DNA of 30,205 nucleotides from Chara braunii (taxonomy: Eukaryota > Streptophyta > Charophyceae > Charales > Characeae): NCBI GenBank assembly GCA_003427395.1, contig BFEA01000543.1, positions 594,471 to 624,675 of the forward strand, in the 5' to 3' direction. Below the pieces are notes generated by a model, which saw only the letters and a list, made by a program, of their open reading frames with translations, was not told the origin of the DNA and made no database searches. The translations under genes and the position numbers were made by a program. Positions 1 to 9,210 of this stretch are shown here, one piece after another (position 1 is the stretch's first letter; every line of letters begins with the position of its first letter).

Positions 1-666
1 GGTAAAAGATCACTGTTGAATTGTCCGGCAAACGAATACAAATTGATAATGGAAAGGAAAAGAGTCAAAAGAGTCAAAACTTGAAAAGACACAATCGATC
101 AGTTGATCCCAACTTGATTGACAATCAGTCCACTGCAACCAAAAAGATGCCTTCTGTTTGATGTGGCAACAACTTTGCACTTGGTGCACAGCATACCCAC
201 TCGTGCAAAGTACATTAAAGTTGTATATGAATATAAAACTGATCAGTCACTGATCAAGGAGTTTCTGTCTGATTTGCTAGACCAGCGAAAGAATATAAAA
301 TCGATTTGATCAATGATTTAGAGTATTCTTTTTCTTTACAAACTTTGTATATGAAAAGATGCTTTCATGTTGCATGCGAACTGCGTATGCCTTCTGTTTG
401 TTTGTTTGCTTTTTTTTTTTTTTTTTTTTTTTTTCAGTTCTGTTCGTCTGGTTTATCTGGATGTGAACTGGGGTCTGTATTTCAACAGCTCATGGGTGTA
501 CCAACTGAGCTGGGCCCATTGGTGGATATGTCGTCTGTTTTCTTTTTCCCTTTTTTGTCTCCCACGAGTCATCTTCATCGTTTAGTATGTGAGCGAACAG
601 CACATCATTTAGTGTGTGTGAACAGCATTAAGAAGAGAGACTCAATGGACCGACCGCCTCATGCCA
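1..666. other. Intergenic, no gene seen
   Basis: Open frames here are short and show no recognisable protein. The only marked structure is a 25-base T run at 410-434, which could be the reverse of a poly(A) tail but has no identifiable element attached. A stretch near 482-505 (TTTCAACAGCTCATGGGTGT) resembles part of the tandem duplication at 28747-28958. Confidence 0.5.
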
Positions 667-680
667 TTCTCTGGGTACTC
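667..680. repeat. Target-site duplication of the U6 retrocopy, left copy
   Basis: TTCTCTGGGTACTC here matches TTCTCTGTGTACTC at 827-840 with one mismatch. The right copy begins at the base next to U6 position 1. The interval between this copy and the U6 3' end (681-719) is the A/GT-rich 3' tail on the minus strand. Confidence 0.75.
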
Positions 681-719
681 CTTCCCCCTCTCCGCCCCAC
701 CCCCCACACACACACCCTT

Positions 720-826
720 TTAATTTGGACCATTTTTTCTCGACTTATGACTGCCATTCTTGAGCAGGGGCCATGCTAATCTTCTCTGCGTTGTTCCAAA
801 AAAAATTAGCAGATGTCCTGAAGGAC
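720..826 (-). pseudogene. U6: U6 snRNA retropseudogene, full length, diverged
   Basis: Read on the minus strand, the sequence follows the whole U6 spliceosomal RNA: 5' stem-loop (GTCCTTCAGGACATC), the GCAGAGAAGATTAGCATGG core with the ACAGAGA-like region, GCCCCTGC, a changed GATGACACGC region, and the 3' GAGAAA...TGGTCCAAATT. It carries substitutions and small insertions (a T run after the 5' stem, extra A residues before TGGTCC). The 5' end is exactly U6 position 1. There is no U-run terminator at the 3' end; instead AAAA and a GT-rich tail follow. No plant-type upstream element (TCCCACATCG) or well-placed TATA is seen. With target-site duplications on both sides, this is a retroposed copy, not a working gene. 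Confidence 0.88.
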
Positions 827-840
827 TTCTCTGTGTACTC
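827..840. repeat. Target-site duplication of the U6 retrocopy, right copy
   Basis: TTCTCTGTGTACTC partners 667-680 and abuts the 5' end of the minus-strand U6 copy without any intervening base. Confidence 0.75.
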
Positions 841-942
841 TGGTTATCACCTGCATACTTTTTGTCTTCTTCTTTATTATTAGGGGAGGCAGGCACAAGC
901 ACGGGTGTCACATCGGTGCATCTGTGCGTGGATTTTATCCTC

Positions 943-943
943 T

Positions 944-974
<31 letters not shown>
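943..974. repeat. T11-G21 homopolymer junction
   Basis: A run of 11 T is followed directly by 21 G. Open frames across it are low-complexity artefacts. The exact lengths may be unreliable. Confidence 0.8.
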
Positions 975-975
<1 letters not shown>

Positions 976-1196
976 TGAATTTCTGATTTTTGATTGTTGA
1001 CATGGCAGCCACAGAGGGCCAAATTTGGACAAAACGATCACACAACTTGTTGAATTGCACCTGTGGACTAACAAAAAATGCAGCACAAAAATGCAACTGC
1101 CAGTCTGCCAGACCACTATGGCGGAATGCAGGGGTAATTGCTGCAATTGGGGTTGAGAGTTGGAAATTGCTGCAGCTGCTGTTCCTATGTGGCATG

Positions 1197-1244
1197 GTGG
1201 TGGTGTTGTTGTTGTTGTTGTTGTTTTTTTTTTTTTTTTTTTTT
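1197..1244. repeat. (GTT)n followed by T21
   Basis: GTG/GTT triplets grade into a 21-base T run. It could be the reversed tail of an old retroelement, but no element body is recognised. Downstream, TGCCAATGATTGGTA occurs twice exactly (1312-1326 and 1383-1397). It contains CCAAT-like cores, yet no gene is visible nearby. Confidence 0.7.
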
Positions 1245-1670
1245 GGCAGATGGCGTTGACAGGCTTTCTGTCGTTGTGAGAGAGCGCAGAGAAGTAATGA
1301 GTCGTGACTGCTGCCAATGATTGGTAGATGGGTTGCATAAAGGGAAGTGAGCAAGCTTGGGAAAACCTAGACCTTGCTGAGTTGCCAATGATTGGTACAT
1401 TGTTTGTGCTGTTGTTGATTTCTTCCAGGCTTATCTGGCGCATTTATCATCGAGCGGTCAGGTCCATCCTTCTAGTTTGACTTGAAAGGTGCAGAGGAAG
1501 TAGCGCCTGTCTTGCAGTTGAAGGGGGCGGCGGCGGTTTGCACCCGTGGTCGAGTCCATCTCTGCGAAACCTTGTCCACATGACTCACCGGATACTGCTG
1601 CCCGACATCTGCTGTTACATCACTCATGATCTGCTCCACACGTTGACCCATCTTGTATCTTCAGTCGCTG

Positions 1671-1784
1671 GCTACCTTCTTCCCCCGATTACAACTTATG
1701 GTCATTATAGCCGTATTTGGGCTATCTTTCAGTCTAAATACAGATATAATGACCATACGTTGTATTGGGGGGAAGAAGGTAGGC
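1671..1784. repeat. Foldback hairpin, ~53-bp arms
   Basis: The left arm (1671-1723; includes TACCTTCTTCCCCC and TATGGTCATTATA) is the imperfect reverse complement of the right arm (1731-1784; includes TATAATGACCATA and GGGGGGAAGAAGGTA). The loop is only about 7 bases. Size and shape fit either a small foldback transposon (MITE-type) or a pre-miRNA-like transcript. No target-site duplication was identified. Confidence 0.8.
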
Positions 1785-1984
1785 CGAGCGGGTGTCCTTT
1801 TTTGTGGTTTCCTGCTGATAACCTACTTGTCCCAATGTATGGCATTCGCTTAGACATATTCGCGAAGGACTTCGTACTTTGTACCTTCCGAGGTGTTCCA
1901 GCACAGCGCGAGGGTGAACTGTCTCTTGCTGTGGCCCTCCTCAACTGGCTGAATTGTATTGCGCCCCTCAGTCGACCCATCTTG

Positions 1985-2530
1985 GCAAGCGGCTTCAAAT
2001 TGAAACACCCAGCGGCTCCAAGCGGCTTCAAATTGAAACATCCAGCGGCTCCAAATAGACCCATCGTCCCGTGCCAAATCGAACCATCTTCTGGCTTCAA
2101 GCGACTTCAAATTGAAACGTCTAGCGGCTCCAAAGTGAACCATCTTTCGTTGCCAAATGGAAAACATTTAATGGCTCAAACTTCAAAGTTGAACCACATT
2201 GACACTCCGAATAAAACCTCCTTGCAGCTCCAACGTAACCCATCTTGCGGCTCAAAGCGGTGTTAGACTGAAACATACATCGGGCGGCTCCAAATTGAAC
2301 CATCTTGCGGCTTCGAATGGACCCATCTTGCAGCTCCAAATTGATCTATCTTGCAACGCCAAGCAGTGTCAAATTGAAACATCTAGCAGCATGGTACGGA
2401 AGCTAGCGTCTTGTTTGAGGCTCTACATTGAAACGTCTAGCGGCTCCGGATTGAACAATCTTCAGGGCTCCAAATTGAAACATCTCGCTGCTCCAAGTTG
2501 AACCGCCTTGCGGCTCCTAATCGGACCACC
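1985..2530. repeat. Degenerate minisatellite
   Basis: Variants of the phrase GCGGCTCCAAATTGAACCAT recur many times (for example 2286-2305 and, degraded, 2465-2484). Units alternate between AAATTGAAACATC and AAATTGAACCATC forms. The spacing is irregular, roughly 25-40 bases, so this is an old, drifting tandem array. The open frames across it are by-products of the period. Confidence 0.8.
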
Positions 2531-2544
2531 AGGCAGCTCCAAAA

Positions 2545-2721
2545 AAGTTTCTACTATTCGAAAAAAAATATAATATTATCTTCATCTTTGGAATCTCAAT
2601 CTAATGAATAAAGAAAAAGTTCAAGCTTCTAATCCAAATCTATTTTTAATTCATCATATTTTTGAATAAATATACACAATATCCTATTAACATAAAGTAA
2701 ATTTTATGTTAATAGGATATT
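2545..2721. other. AT-rich island ending in a perfect palindrome
   Basis: Sequence here is abruptly AT-rich compared with both flanks. It ends in a perfect inverted repeat, 2678-2721, with 19-bp arms (AATATCCTATTAACATAAA) and a 6-base centre. The composition plus a stable terminal hairpin resembles organellar 3' ends, so a small nuclear insertion of organelle DNA is one reading. I cannot identify an organelle gene, and an AT-rich foldback element fits equally well. Confidence 0.45.
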
Positions 2722-2899
2722 TGACCAGCAGTGTGTTCTTGTGTGGTGTAGACGCATGGTAGCGTGCTAGAGAGTGGTTGCCCTCTACAAGCATGATCAA
2801 CAAAACAAAAAGTTAAAGGAAAAGGGATGGTTAAAACAAGAAAGCAATGACAAAGGGGAAAAAAAGCTATAATCTTTGTTTCCAAGTTTCTTATAGTTT

Positions 2900-3036
2900 C
2901 CAGTATGGTTACGCCGGACCTGGACACCGGACCAGTCCAGACGTCCAGCCAGACCTGTGTCTGGACTGCTCCAGACCGTCCGGATTGAAAAGAAAAAGAA
3001 AAAAAAAATAAGTTTTTTTATTTAAAAAAAAATGAT
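2900..3036. repeat. GC-rich GTCC/GGAC module with A-rich tail
   Basis: Alternating GGACC and GTCC words (2905-2982) include a hairpin with arms AGTCCAGAC/GTCTGGACT and start and end with CGGAC/GTCCG. An A-rich stretch (2988-3036) follows directly. Similar modules occur at 4254-4345, 11296-11400 and 14025-14110, each beside an A- or T-rich run. Confidence 0.5.
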
Positions 3037-3215
3037 TCTTTTTCCCCCTTGTACAAAGACAATTCTGTTTGATTGGCGGATACCGTCTTCGCGTTACCTC
3101 TCACATGTGCAGTGGTGGGGGTGCAGCATCTGGTGTGTGCATGGTGTGATAACGTCGTGGATGGTTTGTCTTAAAGCAGTAACCTTGAGTGCTTTCATAT
3201 TGCACAATCTTCTCG

Positions 3216-3300
3216 CCCCCCCCGGCCCCCCCCCCCCCGCCCCCCCCCCGCAGCCCACCCCCCCCCCCCCCCCCCCTCTTGGCCCACCCCCCTCCACCCA
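3216..3300. repeat. C-rich low-complexity tract
   Basis: Runs of C are interrupted by GG, CG, CAG and TCTTGG. The proline- and glycine-rich frames over it are artefacts of composition. Sequence from 3301 to 3685 holds no recognisable gene; it has two GCCATGGC palindromes at about 3400 and 3420. Confidence 0.85.
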
Positions 3301-3685
3301 CTGCTTGTGTTGTGTGCATCAACATTTAGGGCAAGTTTTTATATGTCCATCATGCTTAGAAATGGGAGAAGAAGTCAGTAGCTAGCAGTTGTTATCGCCA
3401 TGGCTCGGGGATATTGGCCATGGCGGCATGCTTGCCTGTGGACTTGGCATGGAGCCATCATGTGCTTGAGGCATGGTTGTAAGTAGAGCTCTATCTGGCC
3501 TTGCTGAGAAGACAGCTAAAATTCCCATGGCTTCTGTTCGTGGAAAGGTGGTGGTAGAGCACACGATAGCTACTGTCTTCACCCGAAAAGAATGCCCTGT
3601 CATTATAGTTCTGCAGCAGGCCTCTATCTGCCCTGGCCTACAGCCAGGGCCTATCAGGCTATTTCGCCTGTTCGGCCTGTGGGAC

Positions 3686-4072
3686 CAGGCCGTGTGCTCA
3701 TTCAGTCCAGTCCAGTTCTGCCTGGTACCATTGTCGGTACCAGTCCAGTCCAGTCTAGTCCAGTCAGTCCGCTGGGGGTAGACCCCAGCTGCAGTCTGTA
3801 TTTCGTCATTCTTCACATCTTGGAGTACGTGCGTGTTGAGTCTGCGTCGGAGCTGCGCTGTCCCTTCCATCTCCATCTCTACCTCCTCCTTCGTCAACCC
3901 TTCTTCTCCATCCTGACCTCACAGGCCGTGTACTGTTTCTGTCCAGTCCAGTCCTGCCCGGTACCACTGTCGGTACCAGGCCAGTCCAGTCCAGTCCAGT
4001 CAGTCCACTGGGGGTATACCCCAGCTGCAGTCTGTTTCAGCCTCATTCTTCATTTTGCACACTTCGGAGTAC
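3686..4072. repeat. Duplicated ~145-bp unit with internal palindromes
   Basis: Units 3686-3828 and 3922-4072 share the order CAGGCCGTGT, a (GTCCA)n stretch, a GGTACC...GGTACC pair, more (GTCCA)n, then a palindrome CTGGGGGTA(G/T)ACCCCAG, CTGCAGTCTGT and a final GGAGTAC. The intervening 90 bases are not shared. Each unit could form local hairpins; no coding frame is conserved between them. Confidence 0.8.
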
Positions 4073-4566
4073 AAATTGCAACGAGATACAGCATGTCATC
4101 AAGACGCGTGCTCGCAAACGTGCAGTCCAGATACGGCAATAGCCACCGGGCATTCTATTTAGGTGAAGATGGTAGTGTCTTTCTTTTTATATATAAACAA
4201 GTGAAGATAACTGGTATCTTCTAAAAACGTTTATTCAGAATAAAGCTATGTCACCTGGGCGGACGTTCGGGGTCCCCCTGACCGTCTGGGTTGTCTGACT
4301 GGGCGACCGGGCCAAACGTCTGCCCGGACCCTTCTGTCTGACCCTACAGAAGCTGACCTAAATATATATATATATATTTTTTTAATTTTCTATGTGGGTT
4401 GTAGGTCAGGTTGGAGAGTGGAAAGTTGGAGCAGTGGTGAGGGTGATGTTTGGTGGTAATGCCCCTGAGGAGGATCACGTGGCGGCCGTTGAAGCTGGTC
4501 GGGGTGCCCAGACCCAGCGGCTTATGGCAATCATGGTGCATGTTGTATCTCGTTGTAATTTGTACT
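4068..4566. repeat. 28-bp inverted repeat pair
   Basis: The segment 4068-4095 (AGTACAAATTGCAACGAGAT and on) is the reverse complement of 4539-4566, with two mismatches. Between them lie a GC-rich module (4254-4345, with CTGGGCGGACGTT pairing to AACGTCTGCCCGG), an (AT)n run (4363-4378) and no recognised gene. The pair may be the inner arms of a non-autonomous element, but no target-site duplication was found. Confidence 0.55.
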
Positions 4567-4982
4567 TGAATTCTCTTGTGAACAGAGTGTGGGATCTCAT
4601 CTGTTTGCATGTTGATCATTGTTGACTTCTTATCCATCATTCAAATCTGGGGTATAAGCCATAAATNAGAATGCCAAAGATGGCGGCGTTAAGAACATGC
4701 TCTCCAAGTCGATATTTATGGTAAAAAAAAAAGTGGGGGGGGGGCAACCTTTCCGATATGATCCAGGCACTCTGGCCAGGTTCGTACCCAGGTCGCCATT
4801 TCATTATACAGGCTGGAAAACGGGACCCACATCCCTCACATCACAAACTTCTGCCAAGAAGACCGACTGTGATAAAAAACCTGCAAAACCCCAACACAGC
4901 AGTACTCGAAACCAACAACCAAACCAAGAATGCCATCATTCCCCGCTTTCCCCCCTTTCAAAACCGCCATGCCACCGTGCGG
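4567..4982. other. Intergenic, no gene seen
   Basis: It contains a single N at 4666 and an A10-G-T-G10 junction at about 4723-4744. Open frames are short and without recognised domains. Confidence 0.5.
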
Positions 4983-5478
4983 CAGGGGTCCGTATCCACA
5001 GCCCCCCAAATGCAGACGCAGACCCCGCAAAACCCACCCACCTCCTCGCGATTCAGGGAGGATCGCACCTCTACGCACACTCTCCATTGCTAAAAGGCAC
5101 TAACTCCCACCATGGTGATGCTTTTGCAAACCAGCGGATGTACCCTACCACCCGCCCAGCAGGGGCCAAAGACCCCGCAAAAATCTCCCTCCTCCCCGTG
5201 ATTTAGGGTACTCCCCTACCCCAATGTGCTACGCCCTCTAACGGAACCTCACCGCCATCCATGATGAAACCCCGGCAGGGCTGTGCTCACCAATTTGCCT
5301 CTATAGATCAGATGACAGCAAGACCCGAAAGGAAATGCAGAAAGACGAACGACACAGCAACAATTACCACCAAACCAGCAACGACAAGTACCACCAAACC
5401 AGCAGAAACACCCCACCTCCTGCACGGTAGGGGTCAAGGACCCCGCAAACCCTCCCGCCTTCTCGTGATATGGGGTAA
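4983..5478. repeat. Three-copy dispersed cassette (CAGGGGTC...GACCCCGCAAA)
   Basis: Copies near 4983-5060, 5158-5210 and 5426-5478 share the order AGGGG(T/C)C, GACCCCGCAAA, a C-rich CCTCC stretch, then CG(T/C)GATTTAGGGTA or close variants. Within each, GGGGTC and GACCCC can pair. ACCATGGTG lies downstream of two copies (5108 and 5526). Spacing is irregular (about 175 and 268 bases). Confidence 0.65.
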
Positions 5479-5984
5479 AATGCTCCACCAGTCTGCCCCC
5501 ACTCGCTAAGAAATTTCGCCGCCTACCATGGTGGGGTCTCTGCAGAAAAAAGCTCACTCATTCGTCTCCCCACTAAAACTACAACCTGCAGCAATCTACC
5601 GAACTTCGAACAACGAACGGGAACCCAGACCAACTCAAAGCAACGTCAAACCAATTTCTGCACGGACAGCAAAACCGTCAACAGATAAATGCCTTGACAC
5701 GGTGAAAAACAAGAAACAAAACCCTGGTAAAACGTTAAAAAACAAGCAAAAAAACGCTAACAGGGCTGCCTGAATAGAGCAAAAACCACCACCAAGCGAG
5801 TGGTCAAAAAAGAAATAAGAAAATATTTTAGACAAGCCGGTCAACAACCAACCCAAGTAGAAACATATTGCGCACAATGGGAGAACCGCAAGAAACACAG
5901 AATGCTTCTTTGTAGAGTGAGTTATACCTCAAATTTTCACGCAATTTGAATTTATAAAAAAGAAAAGAAAATTCACTAAAGATT
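5479..5984. other. Intergenic, A-rich, no gene seen
   Basis: The plus strand is A- and AAAC-rich, giving lysine/asparagine/threonine-rich frames without motifs. Nothing identifiable. Confidence 0.45.
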
Positions 5985-6518
5985 GTGGCGTCAAAAAAAA
6001 AAACATCGCCAGTGCAGTGGTTTTCTATTTTCGCCTTTTTTTCCTTTTCTTTCGCAAGTTTTGCAGCCTCTGTTGCAGCTGCTGCAGCAGCAAATGCATA
6101 TCCTCCTGCAGTTGGTGCCTTATCTGCCGCAGCAGCAGCATATGCATCTCCTGCTGCTGCAGGTGCCTTATCTGCTGCTGGAGCAGGTGGTACAGCATCT
6201 GTTGCATCTGCAGGACCTGCAGCTGCTGAATCTGCAGCAGCAGCAAGTGCTGCATCTGCTGCAGCAGATGCTACACATGCAGCACATGCTGGAACTGCTG
6301 CAGCTGCTGCATCTGCTGCACCAGATGCTGCAGATGTCGCAGATGCAGCAGCCACTGCACGTGTAGCATTTGTTGCAGCAGATGGTGCAGATGCGGCACA
6401 TGCAGCAGCTGCTGCACCTATTGCAGCAATTGCTGCATTTGCCGCAGCAGGGGTGTTGCATGTGTCGCAGATTCTGCACCTGCTGCAGCAGCGAAACGTC
6501 CATCACAACCCCCCTTGA
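5985..6518 (+). repeat. Degenerate CTG/CAG trinucleotide repeat with 177-codon Ala-rich frame
   Basis: From about 6050 to 6490 the sequence is a drifting mix of GCTGCT, GCAGCA, GCATCT and CTGCAG words. This opens long frames on both strands: Ala-rich in one frame, Leu/Gln-rich or Cys/Ser-rich in others. The plus-strand frame 5985-6518 starts MASKKKTSPVQ, then has a hydrophobic FSIFAFFSFSFASFAASVAA stretch that looks like a signal peptide, followed by ~130 residues mostly Ala with Gly, Asp, Ser and Pro. An equal Ala-rich frame exists on the minus strand. The repeat itself is certain; a real secreted Ala-rich protein is possible but unproven. Confidence 0.7.
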
Positions 6519-6933
6519 CCCCCCTGGCCCCAACCTATTTCCCCATCCTTTTTTTTTCTCGTCCAAATGACCTAAAATATTTTTAATGGGGTGTCCTCAG
6601 GGTGAGCAACCCCCCCCATTCTTTTTTCTGGCTCCAATCGGCAGAAATTGAGTTGTCTGAGATCCTGGACAGCTGGGGTACCTGATGTTCGACGTTGATG
6701 TCCAGGCAGGACGTCCGCTGAGGGATGCTGGTGGTTCAAACCAGCGCTGCCCGAGGATGCCTTAAAATTGTGTAATCAGGTGCCCCCGGTTGGCCGCGAG
6801 GTTGGCCGGCGTGCCCGGCACGCCTGCAGCAGGCTATCAGTGACTTTTTGCAAAATGTTGAAAACCGTGACTTTGGTCATTTTTGTGCGCATAATAAGTA
6901 ACTTCAAAGACATTAACCCCTACAAAGACAAAT
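6519..6933. other. Intergenic, no gene seen
   Basis: It contains short direct repeats (GTTGGCCGCGAG / GTTGGCCGGC, about 6788-6810), a palindromic GGCGTGCCCGGCACGCC (6808-6824) and an imperfect GCTGGTGGTTCAAACCAGC hairpin near 6728. None forms a recognised RNA or gene. Confidence 0.5.
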
Positions 6934-8877
6934 TACAGCATATCTGTGGAGGGGAAACCATGATCATAAGAATGTATTAAGCAGAGTGGCATGGCAGGCG
7001 GTGATCCAACCCAAAACAAAAGGAGGGCTGGGAATAATGGATCCATCTGTCCAAGCCATGGCCCTTTCAGTTCAATGGATCAAAAAACTTCTTTTCAACC
7101 CAGAGACCCCCTGGTTAGCACTAGCAGAAGAGCAAATCGCAAGACTAGCCCCTGAAGCGCCTAATGGGACTGATCCACTGATGTGGTTAGAGAATAGACA
7201 TTGGTCCATCCCCAGAGGTAGTGTACAGTCCACGGACCAGCCAGCGAAGTCCCATAGACAAGCCACAAGAATGGACATAAAAAATGATCCTTTTTGGACA
7301 GTTGTCCTCAGCACTTGACAAGCTGCCTCTACCTGATAAAACTGCCCCGAACAGATGGGAGGAAGTCTGTCAGCAACCATTGTTCAACAACAGATGGATC
7401 ACTGATGCACAGGGGAGGATGTTTCACTGCACAGATTCACCTTGGAAAGGATGGGTAAGAAATGGGGTTCTAAGGGTAGGGGATATATGGTGCTTAGACT
7501 CGAAGGACTGGCACCAGCTCTCCAGCCTCCTACCAAGGTTAAAATGCAGAGGAACAGGAAGGGCATTAGAGACAATTATTGAAGCAATTCCGATAGACTG
7601 GCTAAGGATAGACTGGCTAAGGATTCTCAGAAAAGGGCCCCATCTCAAGGAAAGCGATTGGGTGGGTATTCAGGGGAACTCCCAGCAAGTAGGAAGTGTT
7701 ATAATGCAAAATGGAGGAGGTTCAGTTTTAATTTTTATTCTCTCAATCAATCAGAACTATCACATAAAATAAAATCCAACAAATAAAACCAGATGGGTTG
7801 AAGTAGATCAAGTGTTCAGGATCAAAGTTGTGAAACAAAAGGACCATTGGTTGGCGTTCAAACCTCAATGCCCAATTAACAAACTGGCATTGGACCCAAT
7901 CTATTGGACATGGACAGTTCCAATGAGGAGCAACAGAAACTGCACGTGCTTCCTACACTCACTAATAGTCAAGTCTACGTACAAAATGTTAAGACCCAGG
8001 ATAAATCTGAGAGACCGGGTGGAAAACAGATGGATGAAACACCTGAATGTGAGCAAGGAAGATATTAGGAGTATCAAGTGGTTTAAGACTATCAATATTA
8101 GGCCAACAAAGATTGCTTCTCTACAATGGCAGATTGACCACCGCTGTCTGCCCACAAACGACTGGCTAAATGGACAGAACATCACTGGAAAAAAGAGGCC
8201 TTGCTCATCCTTGGTGCAAAATGTGTAGCTCAGCGTTCCCAAGCAGGTGCATTCTAGAAACCATAAAGCACATATTTTTACAATGTTCAGGTGTTGTTTG
8301 ACTGTGGCGCTGGTGGGATAGGATTTGGTCTACCCTTATCACTCAGCTGTCATGGCCATGGGATTGGACAGCGCTGTAATGTGAGACTTGGTCCCCGGCC
8401 TTGCTAGATGATTTCTCCCACAATCTTTTTAAAACAGGAAGAAGGGTCATACTTTTGGCTCTCTGGCATCGTCGCTGCACTTTTGAAATGGAAGGAGCAA
8501 GGATTGACGGCCCTGAATTAACAGAGGCAATCAAACTACAAATGCAGACAGACATTACAATCCAGTGGAACAAGGTTAAAGAAAAAATTCAATTATTATC
8601 TTCCAAAAAAGGAATCCTACATCACATCAAGCAATTTAGTGGCGTTTGGCTAGGGGGGTCCCAAGGAGGGAAGATTGGTCAAATCCGAGAGGGTGGGGGA
8701 AGGGGAGGTATCAAGGAAGGGCAAAAAAAGGAAGTACCCAGAGACTTCCGTCTGGTGTTTCATGACAGGACCACTGTAGACTCATCTATCCCGTTGCGCC
8801 CCTCATCAGAATTCCCAGCCCCGTTTCCCCCCTCTGCTCTAGCTCTGGTCCCCTTGAGTTGGTATGGCTATGATTGA
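6934..8877 (+). pseudogene. LINE-A: 5'-truncated, frameshifted L1-like ORF2 (C-terminal part)
   Basis: This is the C-terminal third of a non-LTR retrotransposon ORF2, the protein that primes and copies LINE RNA at the target site. Reverse-transcriptase fingers and palm are missing, so the element is 5'-truncated. Visible in order: a LWRG-like segment and KTKGGLGIMDPSVQAMALSVQWI (6940-7090), the usual post-RT landmark; a KDWHQLSSLLPRLK stretch (about 7502); PTKIASLQWQIDHRCLPTNDWL (8104-8169); a zf-RVT zinc finger with CKMC (8215-8226) and HIFLQC (8269-8286); then LLALWHRRC and a Gly/Lys-rich tail to a stop at 8877. Frame changes occur near 7290-7316, 7770-7800 and 8226-8400, and a 15-bp duplication lies at 7592-7621. 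It is clearly related to LINE-B but a different family. It cannot encode a working protein. Confidence 0.85.
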
Positions 8878-9210
8878 TAGGGAGATATCTGACTGGGTTG
8901 GTTTCCTTCTAAGTGTTTTTTAGGGTGTCTTCTCTGGTCTGTTGCAGGTGGTTGCAACAAGAAATCTACTATGTGCTTTTGCAGGTGGTTTTTGTAAAGC
9001 AATAGTATGGTCAACTTAATTCTCATTCATCTCCCCCCGTCTTTCTCCCAGTTTTGATTATCCAAATTAGTACCAGGGCTGATCAGATAAATTTGGCGCC
9101 ACTCAGATGAGGGTGAAGAGGTACAAGGGACACTGGACCCGTTTCCTAGCAATCTCGGTCACAATTGTTCAGAATTATATGTCAAGGGACGCTGGACCCG
9201 TTTTCCAGCA
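8878..9210. other. LINE-A 3' flank with a short direct repeat
   Basis: The 3' UTR of LINE-A probably runs into this stretch, but I see no poly(A) tail or target-site duplication to fix its end. A 21-base segment beginning CAAGGGACACTGGACC (9124-9144) recurs at 9183-9203 with one mismatch. Confidence 0.4.

Noticed and set aside
720-826. Functional U6 gene
   Set aside because: It carries insertions, lacks a U-run terminator and upstream promoter elements, and has target-site duplications typical of retroposition.
1985-2530. Regularly recurring ~25-40-bp units, considered as a CRISPR-like array
   Set aside because: Units are degenerate, spacing is irregular, there are no unique spacers between identical repeats, and the context is eukaryotic.
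3094-3385. Proline-rich and glycine-rich protein frames
   Set aside because: They are produced by the C-rich tract, with no conserved flanking sequence.
4745-4815. CAGGTTCGTACCC, considered as a tRNA T-arm
   Set aside because: The 5' acceptor partner and A-box are absent.
6700-6770. GGTTCAAACC with flanking pairing, considered as a tRNA T-arm
   Set aside because: No acceptor stem, D-arm or anticodon arm can be placed at the right distance; the pairing is a simple hairpin.
8640-8720. G-quadruplex in the LINE-A 3' coding end
   Set aside because: The region is G-rich, but four clean runs of three or more G with short loops are not clearly present.
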